Assembly: GCF_018403185.1 (NCBI RefSeq)
Contig: NZ_BOSE01000001.1
Span: 434,001 to 498,000, forward strand
Source of the DNA: Paenibacillus montaniterrae
GTDB taxonomy: Bacteria > Bacillota > Bacilli > Paenibacillales > Paenibacillaceae
Reading direction: 5' to 3'
DNA length: 64,000 nucleotides
Both the position numbers and the translations under genes were made by a program. The number at the start of each line of letters is the position of its first letter. Within the stretch, counting starts at the first letter, position 1. The notes under the pieces were generated by a model. It worked only from the letters and a program-made list of their open reading frames with translations, was not told the DNA's origin and did not search any database. Positions 8,746-17,345 of the stretch are shown here, piece after piece.

Positions 8746-9609
8746 TTATTCCTCTCCTGTTGCAATCGGATTGTTTCCGTACGTTATCCATTCACTCCAC
8801 GAGCCAGCGTACAGACGTACATGCTTAAAACCAGCCTCCTGCAAGGCAAATACATTTGGCGTGGCTGATACGCCTGAGCCGCAATACACAATAATCGTGG
8901 CGTTTTTGTCGATGTCGGCAAAGCGTTCTGCTTGCTGCTGCGGCGATTTCCATGTGCCGTCGGCTCCTCTTCCCTCCTGCCAAAAATGATTGATAGCAGT
9001 CGGGATATGGCCTGCGATCGGATCGATGGTTTCGTGCTCGCCGCGATAGCGGGCTCCATCGCGCGAGTCAATAATAACGGTATCGGCTTGACCGATCGCT
9101 TGCTTTACCTGCTCATAGCTGGCGACCATTTCGGGCTTCAGCTTCACGGGAATCGTTGCCCCCGTTATTTTCGCCGGGATGTCAGCCGATACAGGCAGCT
9201 GCTCCTTTACCCAGCCCTTGTAGCCTCCGTCAAGCACGTACGCCTCGCCGTCAAAACCGATCCATTGCAGCAGCCAGCGCAGCCTTGAAGCCATCACGCC
9301 GCCTTGATCATCATAAGCGACAACGGTTGAGCTTGAACGAATGCCAAGTGAGGCCAAAAAAGCAGCAACCGCTTCCGGCTCAGGCAGCGGATGTCGCCCA
9401 CCCGCGCCATCGGGTCGCTTGGGACTGGATAAATCACGGCTAAGATTGGCATAATGCGCGCCAGGTATATGCCCCTCGCGATAGGCGAGCTCTCCTGCTT
9501 CCGTATCCATCAAGTCATAGCGGGTGTCGACGATGACTAGCTCTCCCTGCTGCTCACTCCCCTTCTCTATTTGCTGCAGCAGCCATTGATTCGAAACAAA
9601 ATATGACAT
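8746..9609 (-). CDS. Two-domain sulfurtransferase (rhodanese / 3-mercaptopyruvate type)
   Basis: A 287-residue cytoplasmic protein with two rhodanese domains (about 5-130 and 160-280). Only the second has the catalytic loop, CGSGVSA with Cys243. That loop matches the 3-mercaptopyruvate sulfurtransferase type (CGSGVTA in E. coli SseA) more than thiosulfate rhodaneses. It moves a sulfane sulfur from a donor to cyanide or a thiol acceptor through a cysteine persulfide. TAGGAGAGG precedes the ATG. It stands alone. The exact donor cannot be fixed from sequence. Confidence 0.9.
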   Translation of the reverse strand: MSYFVSNQWLLQQIEKGSEQQGELVIVDTRYDLMDTEAGELAYREGHIPGAHYANLSRDLSSPKRPDGAGGRHPLPEPEAVAAFLASLGIRSSSTVVAYDDQGGVMASRLRWLLQWIGFDGEAYVLDGGYKGWVKEQLPVSADIPAKITGATIPVKLKPEMVASYEQVKQAIGQADTVIIDSRDGARYRGEHETIDPIAGHIPTAINHFWQEGRGADGTWKSPQQQAERFADIDKNATIIVYCGSGVSATPNVFALQEAGFKHVRLYAGSWSEWITYGNNPIATGEE

Positions 9610-9690
9610 CCTTATCCTCTCCTATTTCGGTCGTGACCTCGGAATTCTCAGACACGCCCTAATTAACGACATTAAATACTTTCTGTGCAG

Positions 9691-10464
9691 CTAATCGTGT
9701 TTAATGGCAACGATGCGCAGCCGCTTGTAGTCGATATGCCAAGCACCATCGTAAAACAAGTCAGGCTTAACCTTTTGCGCGATCCACTCGCAGGCATTAT
9801 CCGCCTCTTGTTTGGAAAGTCCGCTTAGAAATGGTTGAGCGAAGCTGTCGAGCCATAGACGCAAGCCTCGTTCTTCATCCTCCATGCGCGTCGGGCGATC
9901 AAAATGTGCAGCGTATACGACTCTGAAGCCCCGTTCCTCGAGCAGACTGCTATATTGCCCAATGCTAGGAAAATACCACGGATTCAGCTCGTCCGCATTC
10001 CATCCATAAAGCTCCTGCAATACTTCGCGAATGGCTTGAACAACACGCTCTACATTTCCTTTGCCGCCAAACTCTGCCACAAAGCGTCCCTGCGACTTTA
10101 GATGTCGCCAAACTGTATCGATAACCGGGATAGGCTGCTTCATCCAGTGCAGTGCAGCATTGGAAAATACAGCGTCAAATTGCTCCCCCAGTTGAAAATG
10201 CTCTCCGTTGCCAACAATAAGGTTTAGCGCGGGGTATTTCGCTTTGGCCTGCTCAATCATTTCAGCAGACAGGTCAAGTCCGGTTACATGCGCACCGCTT
10301 TGCTGGATCAAATAAGTGAGATCCCCCGTACCACAGCCCAAATCCAAAATGCGTTCGCCGCTCGCTGGCTGCAGCAGCTGCAAAACATCCTTCCCATACT
10401 CCGACACAAAGCCAAGCTTAAGGTCATAGCGTTCACTGTTCCATACTTGCTGCTGTTTATCCAT
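9691..10464 (-). CDS. Class I SAM-dependent methyltransferase
   Basis: A 257-residue protein with the SAM-binding motif ILDLGCGTGDL at about 39-50, then GLDLSAEMI (motif II) and FDAVFSNAALHWM. The overall layout resembles trans-aconitate methyltransferase-like proteins, but the substrate is not recognisable. I start at the ATG eight bases after AAAGGAG; earlier starts are badly spaced. It is monocistronic and next to the sulfurtransferase without obvious co-transcription. Confidence 0.85.
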   Translation of the reverse strand: MDKQQQVWNSERYDLKLGFVSEYGKDVLQLLQPASGERILDLGCGTGDLTYLIQQSGAHVTGLDLSAEMIEQAKAKYPALNLIVGNGEHFQLGEQFDAVFSNAALHWMKQPIPVIDTVWRHLKSQGRFVAEFGGKGNVERVVQAIREVLQELYGWNADELNPWYFPSIGQYSSLLEERGFRVVYAAHFDRPTRMEDEERGLRLWLDSFAQPFLSGLSKQEADNACEWIAQKVKPDLFYDGAWHIDYKRLRIVAIKHD

Positions 10465-10642
10465 TCTCATTGCTCCTTTCCTCTTTATGGCATTCATTGT
10501 GCCACAGAATCATTTATATTAGAAATATATAAAACCTATTTACTTGATAGTTTTAAACTATAACCAAACGATTGTCCATCTATTGCTGCTATAATGCTAT
10601 ATAGTGAGGCGAATGCTCATTCGCATAAAGAAGGAGGCTCCT

Positions 10643-10969
10643 ATGTTACTTACAATATTAATATTTATCGCTGCTGGCTTGGCAGAAATCGGCGGTGGCT
10701 ATTTAATGTGGCTTTGGCTAAGAGAATCGAAGCCGCTTTGGTATGGTATAACAGGCGGCGCAATTCTAGTGCTGTATGGCATACTGCCAACGCTGCAAAG
10801 CTTTCCTAACTTTGGAAGAGTCTACGCAGCCTATGGCGGCATTTTTATTTTTCTTGCCGTACTGTGGGGTTGGCTGGTCGATAAGAAAACGCCAGATTTA
10901 TACGACTGGCTTGGCGCCGCTGTCTGTATGGCTGGTGTAGCCATTATGCTCTGGGCGCCACGCAGCTAG
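10643..10969 (+). CDS. YnfA/UPF0060 family small membrane protein
   Basis: 108 residues, the usual size for this family, with four transmembrane helices and the signature segments GLAEIGGGYLMWLWLRE and GRVYAAYGG, plus WGWLVD. YnfA proteins resemble small multidrug resistance transporters in fold and have been linked to efflux of cationic compounds; a function here is not proven. AAGGAGG lies six bases before the ATG. Confidence 0.9.
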   Translation: MLLTILIFIAAGLAEIGGGYLMWLWLRESKPLWYGITGGAILVLYGILPTLQSFPNFGRVYAAYGGIFIFLAVLWGWLVDKKTPDLYDWLGAAVCMAGVAIMLWAPRS

Positions 10970-11032
10970 CACTTTGCTTGCATAGGCAATGGAAAGAGCA
11001 ATCATGTGTCAATTTTAACAGAATTCTTAAAC

Positions 11033-11085
11033 AAAAAGCCCTTTGCTCTCTCGACAGTGAAATGCCGCGGAACAAAGGGCTTTTG
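11033..11085 (+). terminator. Terminator after ynfA-type gene
   Basis: Arms AAAAGCCCTTTG and CAAAGGGCTTTT, 12 bp and perfect, separated by 27 bases. Confidence 0.8.
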
Positions 11086-11100
11086 AAATTATACTGAACA

Positions 11101-11443
11101 CTACTAGAAGGCGAGGAGCGCTAGTAGAAAACGAGGAGCGCAGCGTAGAGCAGAGCTACGTGAGCACCGCAGTTTTCGCTAGGGCTCAAGATTCGCCGTC
11201 GACTACGCTACAACGCAATCACATCGTCATCAAAGTCGTGCTTTTTGACCTACCTATTCCAATAAAGGTTCAAAAACTCGGCTTTCAGGACCAAGAAGAT
11301 GGCACGATACTAGAAGGCGAGGAGCGCAGCGTAGGCACAAGCTACGTGAGCACCGGAGCCTTTGGTAGCGTGCCATATTCGCCGTCGACTACGCTACAAC
11401 ACAATCGCCTCGTCATCAAAGTTGAGTTTTTGAACTACCTCTT
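11101..11443 (-). repeat. 186-bp repeat array, locus 2 (two units)
   Basis: One full unit and one degenerate distal unit. The landmark CGTCATC recurs exactly 186 bp apart (11225 and 11411). In gene orientation the array begins a few bases after the TAA of the adjacent ABC ATPase gene (TAA AAGAGGTAGTTCAAA). The distal unit has an internal duplication of CTAGTAGAAAACGAGGAGCG type. Confidence 0.85.
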
Positions 11444-12040
11444 TTAGGGAAGCTCTAGGATGCGATGACATATTCGTCTTAGCAACTCCCCATCATGACT
11501 AACAACGAGCATGCCCATTTGCCGCTGCTCCATTACCTTAAGCATTGTTCGCCAAATTTGCGCCTGGGTAATCGCATCAAGCATCGTGGTCATTTCATCG
11601 GCGAGCAAAAATTTCGTTTGCGGGCTTAGCGCACGTGCAATGCAAATTCGCTGCAGCTGACCGCCGGACAGCTCGGACGGATAGCGCTCCAGCCATGCTG
11701 CGTCAATTTGCAGATCATCGAGCAGCGCTTGATCGGGCTCCCAGCCCTCCTGCAATATGCGCTTCGCCTTCCAGCGCGGATTAACCGCCTTCTCTGGATG
11801 CTGAAATACAAGCTGCACAGGCTTATAGCCTTTAGCAGCATAGCGCTTCCCATCCAGCAGCACTTCGCCTTCCTCCGCTCGCTCCATCCCGGCCAAAATT
11901 CGGCACAGCGTGGATTTGCCGCAGCCGCTCGCACCCTGCAAACCGACGATTTCTCCGCTTTCCAGCGTCAAATCGATTCCGCGAAACAGCCACTCCTGCT
12001 TATTTTGCCGCCTGCCGATTTGCTTCGCTTCAAGCCTCAT
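11444..12040 (-). CDS. ABC transporter ATP-binding protein (peptide/nickel family), second ATPase
   Basis: A 198-residue ATPase, short for the family (~260-330) because it lacks the C-terminal oligopeptide-transporter extension. Walker A GASGCGKST, signature LSGGQLQR and Walker B FLLADEMT are intact, followed by HD in VVSHDGE. It energises import by the two permeases upstream. The start is the ATG after GGGTGG, overlapping the end of the first ATPase gene by 11 bases. It is the last gene of the five-gene operon, and its stop is joined directly to a repeat array. Confidence 0.88.
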   Translation of the reverse strand: MRLEAKQIGRRQNKQEWLFRGIDLTLESGEIVGLQGASGCGKSTLCRILAGMERAEEGEVLLDGKRYAAKGYKPVQLVFQHPEKAVNPRWKAKRILQEGWEPDQALLDDLQIDAAWLERYPSELSGGQLQRICIARALSPQTKFLLADEMTTMLDAITQAQIWRTMLKVMEQRQMGMLVVSHDGELLRRICHRILELP

Positions 12041-12830
12041 CGTTCCACCCCACCGCTTCGATAAATTGGTGCTGAGGCAGCGCTTGCCACAGTGCACGTG
12101 TATAAGGATGGCTCAGCGCTTCGCCCATGCCTGCGAAGCTTGAGGCTGGAGAAATATCTACCAGCCTTCCTTCGCGCAGCACAGCTACCCGATCGGCAAT
12201 TTGCGCTGCCGCAGCGAGGTCATGCGTAATAAAGAGGATAGCTGCTCCAGATGCAGACAAGTCCTGAAAGATGCGCAGTGTTTCCTGTATAACTGCTTCA
12301 TCCAGCCCCGGCGTCGGCTCGTCGGCAATGATCAGCCTTGCGCCACTTACGGCCGCAGTAGAGACAAGCACGCGTCTTGCCATCCCGCCCGATAGCTGGA
12401 AGGGGTACAGCTTGGCTGCCCCTTCCGGCAGGCGAAAGCTGCGGAAGATGCTCTGCCGTAGCGCTTTCGGCTGACCGATGCGAGCTGCCTGCTCGACCTG
12501 CTTGCCTACCGTCATTAATGGATCCAAATATTGCACCGACTGCGGAATGAGGGCGATTTTGCTGCCCCGCAGCTTGCTCAGCGCAGCAGCAGTCAACGGC
12601 TTCCCTTCAAACATTATTTCGCCAGCAACACTCGCATTTTGCGGCAGCAAGCCGAGTATCGCATGGGCTAGCAGGCTTTTGCCAGAGCCGCTTGCTCCCA
12701 CAACAGCAACGATTTCACCAGCCTCAAGTGAGAGCGACAGGCTTTGGATCACCGGCTGAGTCGTTTGGCGCAGCCAGCGATCGTACATTGCAAATGAGAT
12801 GGACAAATCGCGAATGTCCAATAATGTCAT
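12030..12830 (-). CDS. ABC transporter ATP-binding protein (peptide/nickel family), first ATPase
   Basis: A 266-residue ATPase with Walker A GASGSGKS, signature LSGGMARR, Walker B LIIADEPT and switch HD in FITHDLA. It pairs with the following ATPase to drive the importer. AAAGGAGGTG precedes the ATG. Fourth gene of the operon. Confidence 0.9.
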   Translation of the reverse strand: MTLLDIRDLSISFAMYDRWLRQTTQPVIQSLSLSLEAGEIVAVVGASGSGKSLLAHAILGLLPQNASVAGEIMFEGKPLTAAALSKLRGSKIALIPQSVQYLDPLMTVGKQVEQAARIGQPKALRQSIFRSFRLPEGAAKLYPFQLSGGMARRVLVSTAAVSGARLIIADEPTPGLDEAVIQETLRIFQDLSASGAAILFITHDLAAAAQIADRVAVLREGRLVDISPASSFAGMGEALSHPYTRALWQALPQHQFIEAVGWNDEA

Positions 12831-12846
12831 GCTTCACGCACCTCCT

Positions 12847-13656
12847 TTAACGCTGGAAGCGAGCTGGATCAACAAATTGATACAGGCTTCTGGCCAGCAT
12901 GTCGAACGCCCGGACAACGACAAACAAGCAAAGTCCGGGGAAAAAAGCGAGCCACCACATGCCGGTCGATAAATATTTCATCGACTCCGACAAAATGATG
13001 CCTATTGCCGGCTGATGCGGCGACAAGCCCATCCCGAGAAAAGTTATTGCGGCCTCATGCAAAATCGCATGCGGGAACAGCAGCAGCGTGCCGACGATAA
13101 ACTGCGGCAGCAAATGAGGCAGCATATGCCGTGTCGCAATCCACCACGCGGAGCGTCCCATTTGCTTGGCAACAAGCACATATTCGCTTGCCTTCAACGC
13201 CAAAATTTCTGCGCGCATTAATCTCGCCAGGCTTGGCCAATGGGATAGCGCCACCGCGACGACTACCCCTTTAACGCCGCCGCCCAGTACAAATGAAATA
13301 AGCAGCAGCAATACAAGATGCGGCACGCTAAGGCATAGATCAATTAGCCATGTAATGATGCGATCGACGGTTTTGCCTAGCGTAGCAGCCATTAGCCCGA
13401 GGCTGCCGGCAATAAGCCCGCTCGCAACAGCAGCCAGAAAACCGACGCCGATGCTAAGCGCAAGACCTTTCATTGTACGGGTAAACATATCTCGGCCGAG
13501 CCAATCGGTGCCAAACAGATGCTCAAGGCCAGGTGCGAGATTGCGCTGATCAAGCTGAGTTGCCAGCCTGTCGCTGCTCAGCAAAGCGGCAAGCAGCAGT
13601 GGCAGAAGCAGCAGCACAGCTGCAACGCATATGCGAATATAGACGCTACGTCTCAT
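12847..13656 (-). CDS. ABC transporter permease, DppC/NikC type
   Basis: A 269-residue membrane protein with an N-terminal helix, the LFGTDWLGRDMFTR segment of DppC-type permeases, and about five further helices with an EAA-like loop (LARLMRAEILALKASEYV). The ATG at GGAGGG spacing lies inside the end of the upstream permease gene (11-base overlap); a longer frame upstream is not supported. It forms the channel with the DppB-type partner. Confidence 0.9.
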   Translation of the reverse strand: MRRSVYIRICVAAVLLLLPLLLAALLSSDRLATQLDQRNLAPGLEHLFGTDWLGRDMFTRTMKGLALSIGVGFLAAVASGLIAGSLGLMAATLGKTVDRIITWLIDLCLSVPHLVLLLLISFVLGGGVKGVVVAVALSHWPSLARLMRAEILALKASEYVLVAKQMGRSAWWIATRHMLPHLLPQFIVGTLLLFPHAILHEAAITFLGMGLSPHQPAIGIILSESMKYLSTGMWWLAFFPGLCLFVVVRAFDMLARSLYQFVDPARFQR

Positions 13657-14635
13657 GTCGGTATCCCTCCTTAATCCGCGGATCAACGAGGCGATAGATC
13701 CATTCTGCGATGGCATTGCCGACAAAAACAAACAGCGTGCTGAACAAGACGATCCCCATCAATAGCGGAACATCGCCTCTTGTGCTTGCTTCAACGGTAG
13801 CCTGTCCCAGTCCAGGATAGGAAAAGACCTGCTCGATCAGTACTGCCCCGCCGAACAGCTCGCTGAACGAGGCGAACTGCAGCGTAATTGCTGGCAGCAT
13901 AATGTTGCGCGCGCCGTGACGGCGCCACAGCAAAAAGCCTTGCTCCCCTCGCGCTCTGGCAAACCGTACATAATCGCTGCCAAGCACCTCAAGCAGCTTC
14001 TCTCTTGTATGCAGCGCAATATTGGAGATGCCAACGAGGCTTAAAGTAATCGCGGGCAGCACCATATGGTACAGCCGATCGAGCCATGTTACCTGCTCGG
14101 CGCTTACGCCTGCCGGAACAGCCAGGCCAACCGGGAAAATCGGCAGCCATACCGTAAAGACAATGAGCAGCAGCAGTCCAGCCCAAAAGGCAGGCGTCGA
14201 GGACAACGCATAGCAGTACCATTGGATGACGCGGTCGATCCATGTCCCCTGCTTCATGGCTGCCAACGATCCAGCGGCGAAGCCGATCACGCCAGACAAC
14301 AGCCACGCGGCAAGCAGCAGAACGAAGGAATGTGCGAAGCGGTCCTTAATGACCTCAAGCACTGGCTCGCGATAGATCATTGAGGTGCCCATGTCGCCCT
14401 GCACAATCGCTTTAAGCCAGTGCAAAAACCTTTCGATCGGCGGTTGATCCAATCCCCAATAGGCGGCTATCGCCGCTCGCTGCTCCTCCCCAACCCGGAG
14501 CATGTCCGCTCCAATATAAGCTTGAACGGGATCAATTGGTGAAACGCTTATTAAGGCAAAGGTAATGATGCTGACAGCAGCAAGCAGCAGCACAAGCCGT
14601 ATAAGCTGAAACATTAGCATTCGGGTTGCACGCAT
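13646..14635 (-). CDS. ABC transporter permease, DppB/NikB type
   Basis: A 329-residue integral membrane protein of the DppB class: an N-terminal helix, then the ISPIDPVQAYIG segment, a periplasm-side domain with MGTSMIYREPV, and a cluster of helices ending in FVGNAIAEWIYRLVDPRI. GGAGTAG at the end of the binding-protein gene serves as its ribosome site, four bases after that gene ends. Confidence 0.92.
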   Translation of the reverse strand: MRATRMLMFQLIRLVLLLAAVSIITFALISVSPIDPVQAYIGADMLRVGEEQRAAIAAYWGLDQPPIERFLHWLKAIVQGDMGTSMIYREPVLEVIKDRFAHSFVLLLAAWLLSGVIGFAAGSLAAMKQGTWIDRVIQWYCYALSSTPAFWAGLLLLIVFTVWLPIFPVGLAVPAGVSAEQVTWLDRLYHMVLPAITLSLVGISNIALHTREKLLEVLGSDYVRFARARGEQGFLLWRRHGARNIMLPAITLQFASFSELFGGAVLIEQVFSYPGLGQATVEASTRGDVPLLMGIVLFSTLFVFVGNAIAEWIYRLVDPRIKEGYRHET

Positions 14636-14638
14636 CTG

Positions 14639-16261
14639 CTACTCCATCCACTTCCACTGCTCAATATTGCTCGTAATGGGCCAGCCATGTCCATGCGGAT
14701 GAATGAGCTGCTGCCCGATATCAAGCTTTTCATTGACAAGATACAAATGATCGATGTTGACCAGCCATGCCCAAGGCGCATCGCCCTTGGCGCTTAGTCC
14801 CGTGCTGCCGTCCCATTGTGCTTTTTGCCATAGCTCCATAGCCTGCTCTTCGTCTGTAGCTGCCAAAGCCTGCTTCATATATTGATCGACTGTCTCATTC
14901 GTATAATGGCCTGGATTGTAATACCCGACCCCGGCAAATTGGCTGCCGTAGACATGGTACATTTCCAGCGGATCAAGGCTGCCCCAGCCCAGCATGACTG
15001 CATTGGCGTGCATAAGCGGCTCGATCTCGCTCCAGCTTTTGCCGAGTACTGCGATATCGATGCCGATTGGCTTGATCATATCTGCAACAGCGATTGCCAG
15101 TGACTGGCGCAGTGCGTCTCCTGCCGGATATAGCAGATTGAACTGTGCTGCCAGCCCATTTTTATCAAGGATGCCGTCGCCATCACTATCGCTCCAGCCG
15201 GCCTCTGCCAGCAGCTGCTTGGCTGCCTCGGAATTGCCATCCTCAACCACTGTAGCTTCATTCCACCACGGCAGCTGATCACTGATTGAATACGCCGGAG
15301 TGCCATGGCCTTCAAGAATACCGTCCACTAGCAGCTGGCGATCGATGGCAATGTTAATAGCTTTACGAATCGCCGGATCACTTGTCACATCGTTGCCGAT
15401 TGGATATCCCTGCTCCGTCGTTGAGCCAGCTGGCACATACGGGAACATAATGCCGCGATTGTCAACGGTTTGCAGCGCCTCAAGCCGCATTCCGCTTACC
15501 TGCTGTGTGCTGAACGAGGACGGAATAGCAGCGACATCCACCGTCCCAGCCTTGGCAGCGGCAAATGCAGCGTCCTCAGCGAGAAACAGAAACGTTAGCT
15601 GCGTAAAGGGTGATTTATCGCCGTAATAGAGTTCATTTTGTTCAACCAGCAGCTGCTGTCCCTTGTCCCACTGCACGAGCTTATATGGACCAGAGCCAAT
15701 AGGCTGCTTGGCATAATTTGCTGAATACGCATGCTGCGGTACAATCCCGAGCGTCGTTAAAACATCAACAAAGGTAGATTGTGCAGCTTGCAGCTCGAAC
15801 ATCACGGTATAATCTCCTTGCGCTGTTACAGCAAGCAGATTCGTCAAGTCAATAACCGATTGACTTCCTTTAGCTGTTTCAAATGTAAACACTACATCAT
15901 TGGCTGTCAGCGGCTCGCCATCACTGAACTTGACATCCTCGCGCAGCGTCACGGTCCAGATCAAGCCGTCCTTGCTAACACTATAGCTTGTCGCCAGATC
16001 CTCCTCGATTTCCAGCTCACTATTTCGCGTCAGCAATGTGCTTTGAAATAGCGGAGAGCCGTAGCGTCCCCAGCCTGTTGTCGGATCAAAGCCTTCATCG
16101 GGCTCCCCGCCAATTGCCAGAATCAAATGCTGTTTTTGCTCTGCGGTTTCAGTCGTGCTGCGCGCAGCATTGTCCAGACTGCCCCTGGATTCGGAGCAGC
16201 CTGCGAGGATAATCAATGCGGCGAGACTGCCAACCAACGCTTTGCTTAGCTTCTTTCTCAT
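14639..16261 (-). CDS. Family-5 solute-binding lipoprotein of ABC importer
   Basis: A 540-residue extracellular binding lipoprotein: signal peptide with lipobox LAGC (Cys22), then an SBP family 5 fold (ILAIGGEPDEGFDPTTGWGR, LREDVKFSDGEPLTANDVVF). These proteins bind oligopeptides, nickel or nickel-metallophore complexes. The C-terminus has a His-rich HPHGHGWP, and the last ATPase carries DEMTTMLDA; both lean slightly toward metal or metallophore uptake, but this is a guess. It is the first gene of a tightly packed five-gene operon divergent from a GntR regulator whose operator palindrome lies between them. Confidence 0.9.
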   Translation of the reverse strand: MRKKLSKALVGSLAALIILAGCSESRGSLDNAARSTTETAEQKQHLILAIGGEPDEGFDPTTGWGRYGSPLFQSTLLTRNSELEIEEDLATSYSVSKDGLIWTVTLREDVKFSDGEPLTANDVVFTFETAKGSQSVIDLTNLLAVTAQGDYTVMFELQAAQSTFVDVLTTLGIVPQHAYSANYAKQPIGSGPYKLVQWDKGQQLLVEQNELYYGDKSPFTQLTFLFLAEDAAFAAAKAGTVDVAAIPSSFSTQQVSGMRLEALQTVDNRGIMFPYVPAGSTTEQGYPIGNDVTSDPAIRKAINIAIDRQLLVDGILEGHGTPAYSISDQLPWWNEATVVEDGNSEAAKQLLAEAGWSDSDGDGILDKNGLAAQFNLLYPAGDALRQSLAIAVADMIKPIGIDIAVLGKSWSEIEPLMHANAVMLGWGSLDPLEMYHVYGSQFAGVGYYNPGHYTNETVDQYMKQALAATDEEQAMELWQKAQWDGSTGLSAKGDAPWAWLVNIDHLYLVNEKLDIGQQLIHPHGHGWPITSNIEQWKWME

Positions 16262-16312
16262 CTAATGCCTCTCCCTTTCCTTTACCTGCATATCCAAAAC
16301 GATATTCTTTCA

Positions 16313-16342
16313 TTGACTTGCATACATGTATACATGTATACT
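16313..16342 (+). promoter_or_regulatory. GntR promoter with palindromic operator
   Basis: TTGACT and TATACT are separated by 18 bp, and the perfect palindrome GTATACATGTATAC (16328-16341) overlaps the spacer and -10, with a further ATACATGTAT half-step before it. TGTATAC palindromes are usual for GntR/FCD regulators. The position between the two divergent genes suggests control of both. Confidence 0.6.
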
Positions 16343-16383
16343 CAAAAACAGATTTAGCATATCATATTGAGGTGGAACAATCC

Positions 16384-17085
16384 ATGATTTTTTTACAGCC
16401 GCAAGCAAGCTCAAGAAGCTTAGGCTTTCAAGCCTATGAGGCAATACGCGATGCCATCATCACCCTGCAGCTTAAGCCTGGCCAATCCGTTATGGAAGTC
16501 GAGCTTGCCGAGCTGCTGCAAATTAGCCGTACGCCCGTGCGTGAAGCGATGCAAATGCTAATCGCCGAGCAGCTTGTCCAGGTGCTGCCGCAGCGAACGA
16601 AAATCGTTTCCCGCATTTCCGAGATAAAGGTTAAGGAAAGCGCCTTTGTTCGCTTAAGCCTTGAGCAAAGCGCGTTTCAGCTCGTCGCCCGGCAATGGAG
16701 CAGCGGCGACGCTCGCTTCCAGAAGGCAGACAAGGAGCTGTCGGCGCTGCTTCAGCAGCAAATGGAAGCGGCCGAGCAGCATCATGTACAGCAGTTTCTT
16801 ACGCTGGATGAACTGTTTCATCGCAATATTTTGCAGCTTGCCGGCAATGACACATTGCTGGAGGTCGTCTATCATATGCGCGGTTACTTGAACCGCTTTC
16901 GTTATTTGGCGATGAATGACTTCGCTTCGACGAAGGCAGCAGTTCAGGAGCATATTGAGCTGCTGCAGGCCTTAAAGGCTGGCGATGAAGCGGCAATTGC
17001 CACTATGCTGAAGCAGCATTTGGGCAAGCTTGAGAGTGAAATTCCGATTCTGAAGCAAAAGTATCCTGATTACTTTCACAATTAG
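16384..17085 (+). CDS. GntR family transcriptional regulator, FCD (FadR) subgroup
   Basis: A 233-residue regulator: winged helix at about 15-80 (QAYEAIRDAIITLQLKPGQS, LLQISRTPVREAMQMLIAEQ) and an all-helical FCD effector domain at about 95-220. The FCD metal-type residues are partly visible in DELFHRNIL and HLGKLE. The start is the ATG with GAGGTGG eight bases upstream; an upstream in-frame extension of 56 codons would run through the operator and is rejected. It probably represses the divergent importer operon and itself, released by a small acid or the imported ligand. Confidence 0.9.
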   Translation: MIFLQPQASSRSLGFQAYEAIRDAIITLQLKPGQSVMEVELAELLQISRTPVREAMQMLIAEQLVQVLPQRTKIVSRISEIKVKESAFVRLSLEQSAFQLVARQWSSGDARFQKADKELSALLQQQMEAAEQHHVQQFLTLDELFHRNILQLAGNDTLLEVVYHMRGYLNRFRYLAMNDFASTKAAVQEHIELLQALKAGDEAAIATMLKQHLGKLESEIPILKQKYPDYFHN

Positions 17086-17200
17086 ACAGCATCGTTCAGA
17101 TTATATCAGCTTTTTTTGGTCGGTTCATCTAGTCCGCGACGATTTATAAGCCGCTCACAAAATTGCTGCATCGGGCCAGCGCGATTTTAGGCATAGCATA

Positions 17201-17280
17201 CAAACAAGCCGCTTATCAGAAATGCGCACTGCCTTGTCCTTGTGACAAAGGGCGCGTTATCCGATAAGCGGCTTTGTTTA
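17201..17280. terminator. Long bidirectional terminator
   Basis: Arms AAACAAGCCGCTTATC and GATAAGCGGCTTTGTTT, with one bulge, enclose a smaller GCGC-containing inner stem. The hairpin sits between the convergent GntR and ABC-F genes. Confidence 0.75.
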
Positions 17281-17345
17281 GACGGCTGCTGTTGTTGCAC
17301 TCGCCTTAAATGGAGCGGCAAGTTATAACTCTGGCTTGCTAAATG

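Noticed and set aside
11160..11447. 95-codon frame across repeat locus 2 reading FQDQEDGTILEGEERSV
   Set aside because: Recurs wherever the repeat occurs (also 38412-38777 and 52283-52507), runs antisense to the adjacent gene and has no ribosome site.
16216..16383. N-terminal extension of the GntR regulator by 56 codons
   Set aside because: It would overlap the start of the divergent binding-protein gene and run through the promoter/operator; the ATG with GAGGTGG is clearly better.
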